Shown here: piece by piece, positions 15,180 to 22,793 of the stretch
How the letters are laid out: each line of letters opens with the position of its first letter
How positions within the stretch are numbered: position 1 is the first letter of the stretch
NCBI RefSeq assembly: GCF_900258505.1
Contig: NZ_LT984895.1
Span: forward strand, 1,914,833 to 1,946,926
Origin: Brachybacterium timonense
GTDB taxonomy: Bacteria > Actinomycetota > Actinomycetes > Actinomycetales > Dermabacteraceae
DNA: 32,094 bases
Direction: 5' to 3'
Made by a program: the position numbers and the translations under genes
The notes under the pieces: generated by a model
Told to the model about the DNA's origin: nothing
The model's input: the letters and a program-made list of their open reading frames with translations, nothing else
Database searches by the model: none

Positions 15180-16222
15180 GCACGCAAGAGAACAGTTTTT
15201 ATGGCGTCAAGAACCGCTACTCGGTGGTCGTTCATGATGTCAACCGGGTGGAGTTCCGACAGGGGGTCTGGAACCCGACCTCCACTACACTGACCGACGA
15301 CTCGGAGTCAGGCAAGCTCGTCTCCACCATCGAATTACTCGACGGTAAGCACACCATTGGTGAGATCGCAAAGAGCACGGGACAAACAAACGAAGACATC
15401 CGAGCGGTAGTAGAATATCTCGAAGAGAAGGAGATCGTCTCCGCTGAGGCCGACAACTATCTCGACCAGTACGTCGACCTGGTCCAAGGTCGACGTTCCT
15501 CTCTTCGTGAATGTCTCGAACCCGTGGTCATCGTGGGCCCGGCCGAGGTTACCGGCCCTCTGCAGACGGGCTTGGCACAGACAGTGCCCGACCTGGAGAT
15601 CGCACTCGCCGATGAGGACCATCCCCTGGCATCACTGACTCACGCTGACTCAGCGTGGCTGGAGGACGGTCTGGAGTTCTATCGCCAAATACAACGGTTC
15701 GAGGAGTTGCGCGGGAGCTTTGTCATCTATGCCGAGGCAGTGGCCGATCCGGTGAAGACCCGAATCGTGGACCGTGTCATGGACCATCTCGGGGTGCCGT
15801 GGCTCTACGGTGTGGTCGACGGCCCGTTCGTTCTCGTGGGCCCGACTACCGTGTCGAAGCGCACCCCTTCCTGGGATGCCTATGAGACGCGCATGCTGAT
15901 GAACCTGCGTGAAAGCGCCTCGTACCAGTCCTATAAGAAGGCCCTCGCGCAAGGCCGCGTCAACCAGGACAAGGCGTTCGAAGTGCAGCCGGTGCTCGCC
16001 CAGCTCCTCGCCGCCCACCTCCTGCCGGAAGCCGTGTCGTGGGTGACCACAGGCACAGCAGGAACCCTGTCACACGCCTACTCATTCTTCGCCCCGACCT
16101 CCGAGTTCGCTGTTCACGAGATCCTGCCCCTGCCCGACAGCACCGTCGGCATGCCGGTGGCAGAACGCGATGACTTCGAGCTGTACTTCGGGACACGGAC
16201 GCTGGAGGAGATCGCAGAATGA
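15176..16222 (+). CDS. SagC-like cyclodehydratase partner with RRE domain
   Basis: This 348-aa protein has the length and position of the E1-like/ocin-ThiF 'C protein' of LAP clusters. Residues about 10-95 form a RiPP recognition element-like winged helix ('NRYSVVVHDVNRVEFRQGVW', later 'TIGEIAKSTGQTNEDIRAVV' and 'EYLEEKEIVSAE') that would hold the precursor leader. The remainder is a degraded ThiF-like fold with 'CLEPVVIVGPAEVTGPLQTG' in place of an intact ATP site and no CxxC zinc pairs visible. That fits C proteins that present substrate to the YcaO rather than activate it. It starts with GTG 15176, preceded by GGGAGGAG, and overlaps both neighbours by 4 nt, so B, C and D are translationally coupled. 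Confidence 0.85.
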   Translation: MSTQENSFYGVKNRYSVVVHDVNRVEFRQGVWNPTSTTLTDDSESGKLVSTIELLDGKHTIGEIAKSTGQTNEDIRAVVEYLEEKEIVSAEADNYLDQYVDLVQGRRSSLRECLEPVVIVGPAEVTGPLQTGLAQTVPDLEIALADEDHPLASLTHADSAWLEDGLEFYRQIQRFEELRGSFVIYAEAVADPVKTRIVDRVMDHLGVPWLYGVVDGPFVLVGPTTVSKRTPSWDAYETRMLMNLRESASYQSYKKALAQGRVNQDKAFEVQPVLAQLLAAHLLPEAVSWVTTGTAGTLSHAYSFFAPTSEFAVHEILPLPDSTVGMPVAERDDFELYFGTRTLEEIAE

Positions 16223-17595
16223 CACCCTCACCGAGCATGCGCCTGTCCTCAACGGACCATCACCCTCGCCTCAATCCCGACTTCGACCGGCTGGCCCGAC
16301 GGATCATCAGCCCGCTGACCGGGCTCAGCCGCACCCTGGGCTTCATGATGCGCGGTCGCGACGAACCACGCATCATTGTCTCCGGCGCACAGCTAACCGG
16401 CGTTGAACACCTCCTTGGACGCAAGAGCGGTCTGACCTATCACATCGGTGGATGCGGCATCTACACCGAGGAAGCCCTGATCCGCAGTGTTGGCGAGACC
16501 GTCGAACGCTACGCCCAGGTCGTCAGACCCCTCACAGCCGACTATGAAAGCGTCTTCGAGACGCAGGCCTCGATGACCGAGGCAGGCAGGTCCGCCCTTG
16601 TCGGCCCTTTTGCGCGCCCGTTCCGCGACGAACAGTATGCACAGGACACGTTCGCATACTCGCCGCTCGAATCGGATTCCCCGATCACGTGGACCCCCAC
16701 TCGTTCGCTCATCACCGGCGAGACAAGGTGGGCGCCAGCGCAGTTGCTCTACATTGGATACCAGCTCCGCAAACGGGAGGGCGAGCCGTGGCTGAACTCG
16801 GCTGTCACGACCGGGAGCGCAGCCCACACCTCACCCGAACTCGCCGTCCGGTCGGCGCTCTACGAGTTGATCCACGGCGATGCCGCGATGGGTCACTGGT
16901 ACACCGACCGTATTGCTCCACAAGTGCGTTTCGGTCGTCGCACCACGGCGCTCAAGGCCCTGCTTGACCGGCACCTCGCTGGCTCGCAGGTCACGCCCAC
17001 CTTCCATTATCTCGAACTGCCCGGCTTCAACGTTCACGTCACTGCGTGCGTGATGCGCGGCCGCCCTGGGTCGGGACGGGGGCACAACCTCGGGCTCGGC
17101 ATCGCCTCAAGTCTCGAAGACTCCCTCTACAAGGCGTTTCTCGAGTCAGCAGCGGGAGTCCAGCTGTCGAAAATGCTGCGGATATCTCCCGAGCTTGTCG
17201 ACGGTGCCGTGGGCGCGCGCACCACTGACACGACGCAGATGTTCGACCTCGACGCCAATGTCGCCCACTACGCGCGACCAGACGGCGCCGCGGTCCTCGA
17301 TCGAAAGTTCCCCAAAGACCAGTTTGTCGACGCCAGCGATCTGCCTGCTGATGGAGCATCGGACGTGCGCTCTGAGATCGACGCGGTCATCGCCGGCTAC
17401 AAGCGCCTTGGCGCAGAGCTTGTGTTCGCCGACTGCACGACGCCAGAAGCGCGCAGGCTCGGCTTCTACGTACCCCGGGTCTGGTCACCAGACACGATGA
17501 GCCTGTGCCTGCCGAGCGCCCCGCCACTGAACCACCCGCGTTTCCAGGCATATGGCGCGGTCGCTGATGCCATGCTTCCGCACCCCTACGCATAG
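16219..17595 (+). CDS. YcaO-domain cyclodehydratase (SagD-like)
   Basis: This 458-aa YcaO protein is the ATP-dependent enzyme that phosphorylates the amide backbone and cyclises Cys/Ser/Thr to azolines. Family ATP/Mg motifs are visible: 'GGCGIYTEEALIRSVGETVE' followed by RYAQ (about 77-100), and 'VTTGSAAHTSPELAVRSALY' with ELIHGDA (196-222). An 'NLGLGIASSLEDSLYKAFLE' segment and the C-terminal '...VADAMLPHPYA' follow. The C-terminus is close to, but shorter than, the Pro-rich tail (PxPxP) of many azoline YcaOs, so it may be a tail variant. The start ATG overlaps the previous stop (ATGA). With the upstream partner it forms the C/D cyclodehydratase. Confidence 0.93.
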   Translation: MTPSPSMRLSSTDHHPRLNPDFDRLARRIISPLTGLSRTLGFMMRGRDEPRIIVSGAQLTGVEHLLGRKSGLTYHIGGCGIYTEEALIRSVGETVERYAQVVRPLTADYESVFETQASMTEAGRSALVGPFARPFRDEQYAQDTFAYSPLESDSPITWTPTRSLITGETRWAPAQLLYIGYQLRKREGEPWLNSAVTTGSAAHTSPELAVRSALYELIHGDAAMGHWYTDRIAPQVRFGRRTTALKALLDRHLAGSQVTPTFHYLELPGFNVHVTACVMRGRPGSGRGHNLGLGIASSLEDSLYKAFLESAAGVQLSKMLRISPELVDGAVGARTTDTTQMFDLDANVAHYARPDGAAVLDRKFPKDQFVDASDLPADGASDVRSEIDAVIAGYKRLGAELVFADCTTPEARRLGFYVPRVWSPDTMSLCLPSAPPLNHPRFQAYGAVADAMLPHPYA

Positions 17596-17609
17596 GCCGG
17601 TGGGCAGAT

Positions 17610-18344
17610 GTGATTGCTCTGACAGCCCTTGCTCTGGCAGGACGACCACTGAGCGCGCACATCCTCGCGTGGTGTGTCAGCCGGGGCCTGCGGGTACGGC
17701 CCGGCGTCATCTTCATTGTCACGATGACGCCCATCGCCGTCGGAGCCATCGTCACCGGAGCCACGATCAGCCCGGCGCCTGACAAGATCACACAGGTGGG
17801 CATCCACGTGCTCATCGGCCTGGGTCTCGGGGCGCTCTTCGTCCTGACAGAATGGTCTCTCGCCCGATACGTCCGCCCGAAGACTCAACGAGCGACGGAA
17901 GCGACGGACATCGACGCCCGACTGCACACCGATCCGTCTGTCGCCGATGCCGACGGAATCGCCCGCATCTACCGCCACTGGGCCACTCCCCAGAAGATCG
18001 CCATCGCCCGACCCTGGGCGTTGCCGGAGCTCTGCCTCGTCGCGATCGTCGAGGAAATCCTGTATCGCGGAATCGTCGGCTTCGTGGCACTCAGCGTCGA
18101 AACACCGGCGGCGTCCATCGGACTCTTGGCAGTGTCCGCGATGCTCTTCGGGCTATCGCACGACGCCTACGGTGCTCACCAGATCGTTCTCAAGACCGCC
18201 TACGCCTCGGTCCTGGCCGGGACCACTCTGCTCGCGGGCTCGCTGCTCTCTGCTGTCGTTGGCCATCTGGCGCTCAACGCCTTCTCGTGGGCACAAACCC
18301 GGCACTGGATGCGGGCAGTTCAAGCACAACAGAGGGCCGGATGA
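17610..18344 (+). CDS. CPBP-family intramembrane protease (SagE-like)
   Basis: This 244-aa integral membrane protein has the CPBP/Abi metalloprotease motifs: E148-E149-x3-R153 in 'VAIVEEILYRGIVG', F180-x3-H184 in 'MLFGLSHDAYG', and H219-x3-N223 in 'GHLALNAFSW'. At least five hydrophobic segments are visible. In streptolysin-type clusters the equivalent SagE is linked to leader removal and/or self-immunity. The GTG start at 17610 lies 14 nt after the YcaO stop and the end overlaps the next gene by 4 nt. All catalytic residues are present, so it should be active. Confidence 0.9.
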   Translation: MIALTALALAGRPLSAHILAWCVSRGLRVRPGVIFIVTMTPIAVGAIVTGATISPAPDKITQVGIHVLIGLGLGALFVLTEWSLARYVRPKTQRATEATDIDARLHTDPSVADADGIARIYRHWATPQKIAIARPWALPELCLVAIVEEILYRGIVGFVALSVETPAASIGLLAVSAMLFGLSHDAYGAHQIVLKTAYASVLAGTTLLAGSLLSAVVGHLALNAFSWAQTRHWMRAVQAQQRAG

Positions 18345-18973
18345 GCGAGCAAGACGTTTCCGGTCCCCGGCTCCTCCGAGAAGCAGGGCGCACATACGCA
18401 GCAGCGGGCCTGGGCTTGACCGGAGCGCTCATCCTGTTGGCTGCAGCAGGGTGGCCGCGCTCGACGATCTCCACCCCCGAGGCTGTCCTCAACGGCCTCT
18501 GCCTGGGACTCACAGAGGCGACAGTCCTCCTCAACGGATATCTGTGGATAGGTCGCAGGATCTCCGCCTCACCTCGTTACCAAGACGGGCAGCTCCCCAG
18601 AAAGACTGCCGGATGGATCTGGGCCGCCTACCAGGGGGCTGCACTCCCACTCGCTGTGGCTCAGCACCGCCTGCGGCGGGGTGAACTCGGCACGATCCTT
18701 GCCCTCGTACTCATCACCGGGCAAGAACTTCTCCTGCGCGCAATCCAGACTGCCCTGACTCCCACCCACCAACTGCTGGGTATCGGGGTCAGCGTCGCCA
18801 TCGGCATTGCCCTCGCCGTCTCCCCGTGGGTACCGCGGTTTCACTGGCTGTTCGCCGTACTTCAAGGCACCCTCATGGGTCTGCTGCACGGGCTCGTATT
18901 CACCATCACCGGCAGCCTAGCCGCCGTCGTGACGGCAACTGCCGCCTCCTACCTCGTCCTGAAACGCATCTAG
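18341..18973 (+). CDS. Membrane protein, degenerate CPBP-like (SagF position)
   Basis: This 210-aa protein has about six hydrophobic segments. Its layout tracks the CPBP protein before it, but key residues are changed: 'GQELLLRAIQ' has Gln128-Glu129-x3-Arg133 where CPBP has Glu-Glu-x3-Arg. 'GTLMGLLHG' has Met in place of Phe before His183, and the last helix ('AAVVTATAASYLVLKRI') lacks the His/Asn pair. I infer an inactive CPBP homologue that may partner the active one. In S. pyogenes the gene here is sagF, a membrane protein of unknown function and similar length. The start ATG overlaps the upstream stop (ATGA). Possible roles are immunity or scaffolding; none is shown by the sequence. Confidence 0.72.
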   Translation: MSEQDVSGPRLLREAGRTYAAAGLGLTGALILLAAAGWPRSTISTPEAVLNGLCLGLTEATVLLNGYLWIGRRISASPRYQDGQLPRKTAGWIWAAYQGAALPLAVAQHRLRRGELGTILALVLITGQELLLRAIQTALTPTHQLLGIGVSVAIGIALAVSPWVPRFHWLFAVLQGTLMGLLHGLVFTITGSLAAVVTATAASYLVLKRI

Positions 18974-18994
18974 AAGCTAAAGGAAATCACTGTC

Positions 18995-20227
18995 ATGGTG
19001 CACTTCGCCCCACACGTTCCTCACGGCCTTGTCGACGAGCCCATCACCGCGGTCCTCCACGAAGCCTCGCCACACCAGACCCTGTCCGTGGAGGTCTCGA
19101 CAATCGATCACGAGCAACGGCGATGGTCCCGCACGCTCGACGTGCACGCTGATGCCTCAGGCCGCCTCGACCTAACCCAGGCCTCCCAGGTCGACGATGG
19201 CCTCGGCTACGACCCTCACGGGCTCGTCCATCAGCTCACGCCCGAGGAACCTGCTCGATGGACAAACCAGATCTCGTTCACGCTGCACCCCCTCACCATC
19301 CTGATCGACGTACGCGATCCCGCAACCGGAGACCTCCTCGCAGCGACCGAGTTCGTACGAGCTTTCACCGGCAGAGACGTGATCCGCCATGAATGGCGCA
19401 CCAGAACGACCACGGCGAACCTCTACCAACCCGCCCAAGGACACGACAACCGAGCTGTCGTCGTCATTCCAGGCGCATGGGGAGGATTCGACTGGTGCAA
19501 CCAGATTGCAGCACTCATCGCCTCACATGGACGACCGGCGCTGGCATTGCCCTACTTCGACTGGCGAGCAGAGTACGGACTACCAACAGGCATCGACCGC
19601 ATCCCACTTGAGTACGCACAAGAAGCCGTTCGACGCCTGCATGCTAAGCCAGGGATTGACCCGAACTGGACCAGTGTGATCGGCATGTCCAAAGGTGCCG
19701 AGTTCGCGCTCGCGTGGGCAAGCCATGATCCGAGCGTCGACGAACTCATCGCACTGTCACCCACCCTCTACGCTTGGGAATCTGTGCGCGAAAACGGGAC
19801 GCCGCCGGCACGCTCGTCTTGGAGCTTCCACGGAGAGCCGCTACCGTTCCTGCACTTCGACGCCGACGAAGAATTCTACGAGACGCTGGACAAAACACTG
19901 CTACAGAAGTTCCACGACAAAGCCGTCGAGGAAGCTCCATCCGACACACCTGCACGACTGCCTGTTGAGCTCATCAAAGCGCGCACTCTCTTGATTTCAC
20001 AGGAGAGCGACACACTTTGGCCGGCGTCACGCATGGGTGCCGAGATCGTCCAGGCGATGCAGCAGTCCGGAGCAGGTGCACAAGTCGAACACCACATCGT
20101 GCCGGGTCGCGGTCACGCGATGTTCGCCGCTGGGGTACCTGCCAATGATGTCGACACGTCGGCCCGCATCAACGGCCTGGCCCAGACCGCGATCTGGGCC
20201 CAGGTCCGCGAGTTCTTGCAAATCTAG
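18995..20227 (+). CDS. BAAT / acyl-CoA thioesterase-type alpha/beta hydrolase
   Basis: This 410-aa protein has two domains. The N-terminal beta-rich region (about 1-145) resembles the bile acid acyltransferase/acyl-CoA thioesterase N-domain ('LVDEPITAVLHEASPHQTLS'). The C-terminal part is an alpha/beta hydrolase with nucleophile elbow 'VIGMSKGAEFAL' (Ser232), acid 'SQESDTLWP' (Asp339) and 'VPGRGHAMF' (His374). 'AVVVIPGAWGGFDWCNQIAA' provides the oxyanion loop. Family members hydrolyse acyl thioesters or transfer acyl groups to amines; here a Ser nucleophile suggests hydrolase activity. There is no signal peptide. It lies 21 nt after the membrane gene in the same operon, so it is probably a tailoring, detoxifying or self-resistance enzyme for the peptide. 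Such a gene is not part of the canonical sag set. Confidence 0.82.
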   Translation: MVHFAPHVPHGLVDEPITAVLHEASPHQTLSVEVSTIDHEQRRWSRTLDVHADASGRLDLTQASQVDDGLGYDPHGLVHQLTPEEPARWTNQISFTLHPLTILIDVRDPATGDLLAATEFVRAFTGRDVIRHEWRTRTTTANLYQPAQGHDNRAVVVIPGAWGGFDWCNQIAALIASHGRPALALPYFDWRAEYGLPTGIDRIPLEYAQEAVRRLHAKPGIDPNWTSVIGMSKGAEFALAWASHDPSVDELIALSPTLYAWESVRENGTPPARSSWSFHGEPLPFLHFDADEEFYETLDKTLLQKFHDKAVEEAPSDTPARLPVELIKARTLLISQESDTLWPASRMGAEIVQAMQQSGAGAQVEHHIVPGRGHAMFAAGVPANDVDTSARINGLAQTAIWAQVREFLQI

Positions 20228-20265
20228 CCAGACGCCCTGGCATCGACGAGCATTGGGAGAAGAGG

Positions 20266-20881
20266 GTACGACATACCGAAGAAAAGACCCAGGCAACCCG
20301 CGAACGAATCATGCTCGCGGCACTGGACGCGTTCGCTAGGGACGGATGGGCAGGAGGCGACGTACGAGCAGGTCGCCTCCACTGCGGGATTGACTCGGGG
20401 CGCGGTCCACCACCACTTCAAAAGCAAGACCGACTTGCTGCAAGACGCCCTCGTATTCGGTTGGCTCGCCTACAGCGAAAGACTCCTCGCCCACCTCGAA
20501 CGGACCAGCTCCGCGACACAACGGCTCCGCGACTTCATCGCCGAATACATCACCCTCCTGGATGAAGACGAACGCTTCAAAGCACTCGCTGCAAACACTG
20601 TCCTCATCGCTCCGGCGGCACTGGGCCCCAGTGCCGCACAGAGCCACGCCATCGATCACTGGCGCAACGCGATCACTGCTGCACTGGCCGAAGCCCAGCC
20701 ACCGGGACCGATACCAGCAGAACTGGCATCTCGGCTCATCATCACACTCATCCTGGGTCTGACCGCCGCCGCCATCTGGAGACCGGCCGACATCCCCAAC
20801 CCCGAGCATGCGCCCACGATGGCAGCACGCCTTACCAGCGCGGTCGTGACTCCGAGCCCCGAGCCGAGGCAGAACACATGA
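20266..20881 (+). pseudogene. TetR-family regulator 1, apparently broken
   Basis: This is a TetR regulator paralogous to the next gene. Aligning the two N-termini residue by residue (VRHTEEKTQATRERI against MRRTAEDAAKTRVAL) puts the expected start codon at 20266, where the sequence is GTA. A GGGAG-AAGAGG ribosome-binding region sits just before it. Further in, 'DGWAG' at 20341-20355 is followed by a one-base excess in GGAGGCGACG; skipping one base restores 'ATYEQVASTAGLTRGAVHHH' and the full C-terminal ligand domain through 20881. So there is a lost start and a +1 frameshift. The in-frame remainder from an internal ATG at 20390 lacks half of the HTH. Sequencing error in a G-rich run is possible for the frameshift. 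Confidence 0.75.
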
Positions 20882-20935
20882 ACACCGACAAGAACCTGCA
20901 ACCGAAGAGTCCTCGACCCACAGGGTACGGCGCCA

Positions 20936-20971
20936 TTGACCCCCTACTTGGATACGTGCTAACTTGTATGT
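20936..20971 (+). promoter_or_regulatory. Promoter and operator-like repeat for TetR2, leaderless
   Basis: TTGACC (20936-20941) and TAACTT (20960-20965) are separated by 18 bp. The start of transcription would fall at about 20972, the A of the ATG, predicting a leaderless mRNA. Two copies of ACTTG (ACTTGGATACGT and ACTTGTATGTAT, 8 of 12 identical) overlap the -10, and ATAC/GTAT forms a small inverted pair. This is a plausible site for TetR autoregulation. Confidence 0.55.
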
Positions 20972-21568
20972 ATGAGACGTACTGCCGAGGACGCGGCCAA
21001 GACCCGCGTCGCGCTGCTAGACGCAGCACTAAGGGCCTTCGAGGAGAAGGGGTGGCGGGGGGCAACATTCGAGCACGTCGCAGAGTGCGCAGGCGTCACA
21101 CGAGGCGCGCTGAACCACCATTTCCGCGACAAGCAAACCCTGCTCATCGAGGCGCTCGAATGGGGCTGGTCCGACTACGGGCAGCGCTTGTTCTCCCAGA
21201 ACAACGACTCAGTAGGCACGTCGGCTCACGAAGCGCTGAAGGCTCTACTAGCTGACTTCACTCGCTTGCTCACCCGCGATGAGAGATTTCGCGCCCTGGC
21301 ATCAACGACTGTTCTCGTTGCGCCACAAGCTCTTGAGCATTCCGAACGCAACAGCGCCCTCGACGAATGGCACGAGCGCATCGAAGGTCTCATATCCATG
21401 CCCGAGCGCGACACTGCTCGCCCAGGGAGGAGAGAGATCGCCAGCCTCGTACTCGTGCTCCTCCAAGGGTTCACCGTGACTGCGGTGACTCGCCCACAAG
21501 ACATACCGCAACCCGACGAACTCGACACCGCACTCACAGCGCTGGTGAGGGGGTTGCTCGACTCCTAA
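20972..21568 (+). CDS. TetR-family transcriptional regulator 2
   Basis: This 198-aa TetR protein has an N-terminal HTH: 'KTRVALLDAALRAFEEKGWR', then 'GATFEHVAECAGVTRGALNH' and 'HFRDKQTLLIEAL', about residues 10-60. The all-helical C-terminal domain carries 'PQALEHSERNSALDEWHERI'. It is intact, unlike its neighbour paralogue. It is followed after 16 nt by an MFS exporter, the usual arrangement of a repressor controlling an efflux gene. Ligand candidates are the cluster's own peptide or an intermediate. It probably represses its own promoter and hence the exporter and ATPase genes downstream. Confidence 0.92.
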   Translation: MRRTAEDAAKTRVALLDAALRAFEEKGWRGATFEHVAECAGVTRGALNHHFRDKQTLLIEALEWGWSDYGQRLFSQNNDSVGTSAHEALKALLADFTRLLTRDERFRALASTTVLVAPQALEHSERNSALDEWHERIEGLISMPERDTARPGRREIASLVLVLLQGFTVTAVTRPQDIPQPDELDTALTALVRGLLDS

Positions 21569-21584
21569 GGACACACACTTCGCT

Positions 21585-22793
21585 ATGACCACCAACGTCA
21601 CCTCTCGCGTATCCGGTGCGACTCCGGCGCGCGCCACCACCGTGGCCGGCGGCATTCTCTTCACCGACATGCTGCTCCAAGGACTCGCCATCCCCGTGCT
21701 GCCGCTACTGCCTGCGGTTGTCGAGCAAGGAGCAGCCGCAACCGGCATCCTCTTCGCGTCCTACGCCGTGGCAATGGTCATTGCCACGCTCTTCGCCGGA
21801 CACCTCGTCGACCGCCGCGGTCCAAAGGGTCCACTCGTGATCGGGCTGATCGTCTTGGCGATCGCGACCCTCCTGTTCGCCACAGGAGGGCCGTACTGGC
21901 TCCTCCTGGTCGCTCGCTTCGTCCAGGGAATCGCCGGCGGCGTCGCATGGGTCGCGGCACTGTCGCTTATCGCCGCAACGACAGGGTTCGACAAGCGAGG
22001 CCAGATGATGGGCATCGCCATGTCCACCGTGACTCTGGGGGTGCTCGTCGGCCCGCCACTGTCTGGCTTCCTCGTCGACGCGTTCGGACCCGCTTCGCCG
22101 TTCCTGCTAGCCACATTCGTCGCCATCGTCAATCTCGTCCTGCTGGTGGCACTGATTCCGGGATCGCCTCGGCAGACCGACGACACAGCAGGGCCCTTCA
22201 CCGTGCTTCGTGTATCGGGCTCGGCGGCCATCGTGGCTGCGATCACGATCGGCGCGGCGGTCCTCGCTGCAGTGCAACCCGTGCTTCCCGGGCACCTGGG
22301 AGCACAGGCGACGAGCACCATCATCGGCGTCCTGTTCGGTGTCGCCGCGCTCGTGAGCATCATTGCCAACCCGATCGTGGGCAGGTTCGTCGCCTCGGCA
22401 CCGCCTCGGGTGCTTATCGGCATCGGCATCGTCGCCGTGGTGGCCGCACTGCTCGTTCTCGGCTGGTCAACCAGCATCTGGCAGATCGCGATCGGAATGG
22501 GCCTCCTGGGCCTGTCGTCGGCAATGTTGCTCGCCCCCGCCACCACGCTCATCAGCGAGCAAGGATTTCGGTCGAACCCGCCCACGCTCGGCGGATCGTT
22601 CGCGCTCTACAACCTCGCATACGCGGCAGGCCTGGCGATCGGACCGCTGCTGACCGGATTCGGTGTCCAGCAAACCGGTTTCACCACGGCCATGGTGATT
22701 GCCGCCGTCGTGCTCGCTGTGCTCGGCGGCATAGCCCTCACCAAGCTGCCCGGGCGCCAGAACGTCACCGCCTACGAGGACAGCCATGCGTGA
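21585..22793 (+). CDS. MFS (DHA1-like) exporter
   Basis: This 402-aa protein has twelve predicted hydrophobic segments. The MFS signature between TM2 and TM3 reads 'AGHLVDRRGPKGPLVIG'. The TM4-TM5 region includes 'ARFVQGIAGGVAWVAALSLI' and 'MGIAMSTVTLGVLVGPPLSG', characteristic of DHA1 drug:H+ antiporters (motif C region). It lies under control of TetR2 and overlaps the ATPase gene by 8 nt. In streptolysin-type clusters export is by an ABC transporter (SagGHI); here this MFS protein is the only transporter in the cluster and the best export or self-resistance candidate. Confidence 0.92.
   Translation: MTTNVTSRVSGATPARATTVAGGILFTDMLLQGLAIPVLPLLPAVVEQGAAATGILFASYAVAMVIATLFAGHLVDRRGPKGPLVIGLIVLAIATLLFATGGPYWLLLVARFVQGIAGGVAWVAALSLIAATTGFDKRGQMMGIAMSTVTLGVLVGPPLSGFLVDAFGPASPFLLATFVAIVNLVLLVALIPGSPRQTDDTAGPFTVLRVSGSAAIVAAITIGAAVLAAVQPVLPGHLGAQATSTIIGVLFGVAALVSIIANPIVGRFVASAPPRVLIGIGIVAVVAALLVLGWSTSIWQIAIGMGLLGLSSAMLLAPATTLISEQGFRSNPPTLGGSFALYNLAYAAGLAIGPLLTGFGVQQTGFTTAMVIAAVVLAVLGGIALTKLPGRQNVTAYEDSHA

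Noticed and set aside
17852..18340. N-terminal extension of the SagF-position membrane protein
   Set aside because: It overlaps the CPBP gene in another phase and is Arg/Pro-rich; the ATG at 18341 forms a normal ATGA overlap.
20878..21255. 125-aa frame starting at the ATGA overlap after TetR1
   Set aside because: Runs out of phase through the intact TetR2 gene and has no domain; only the coincidental ATGA overlap supports it.
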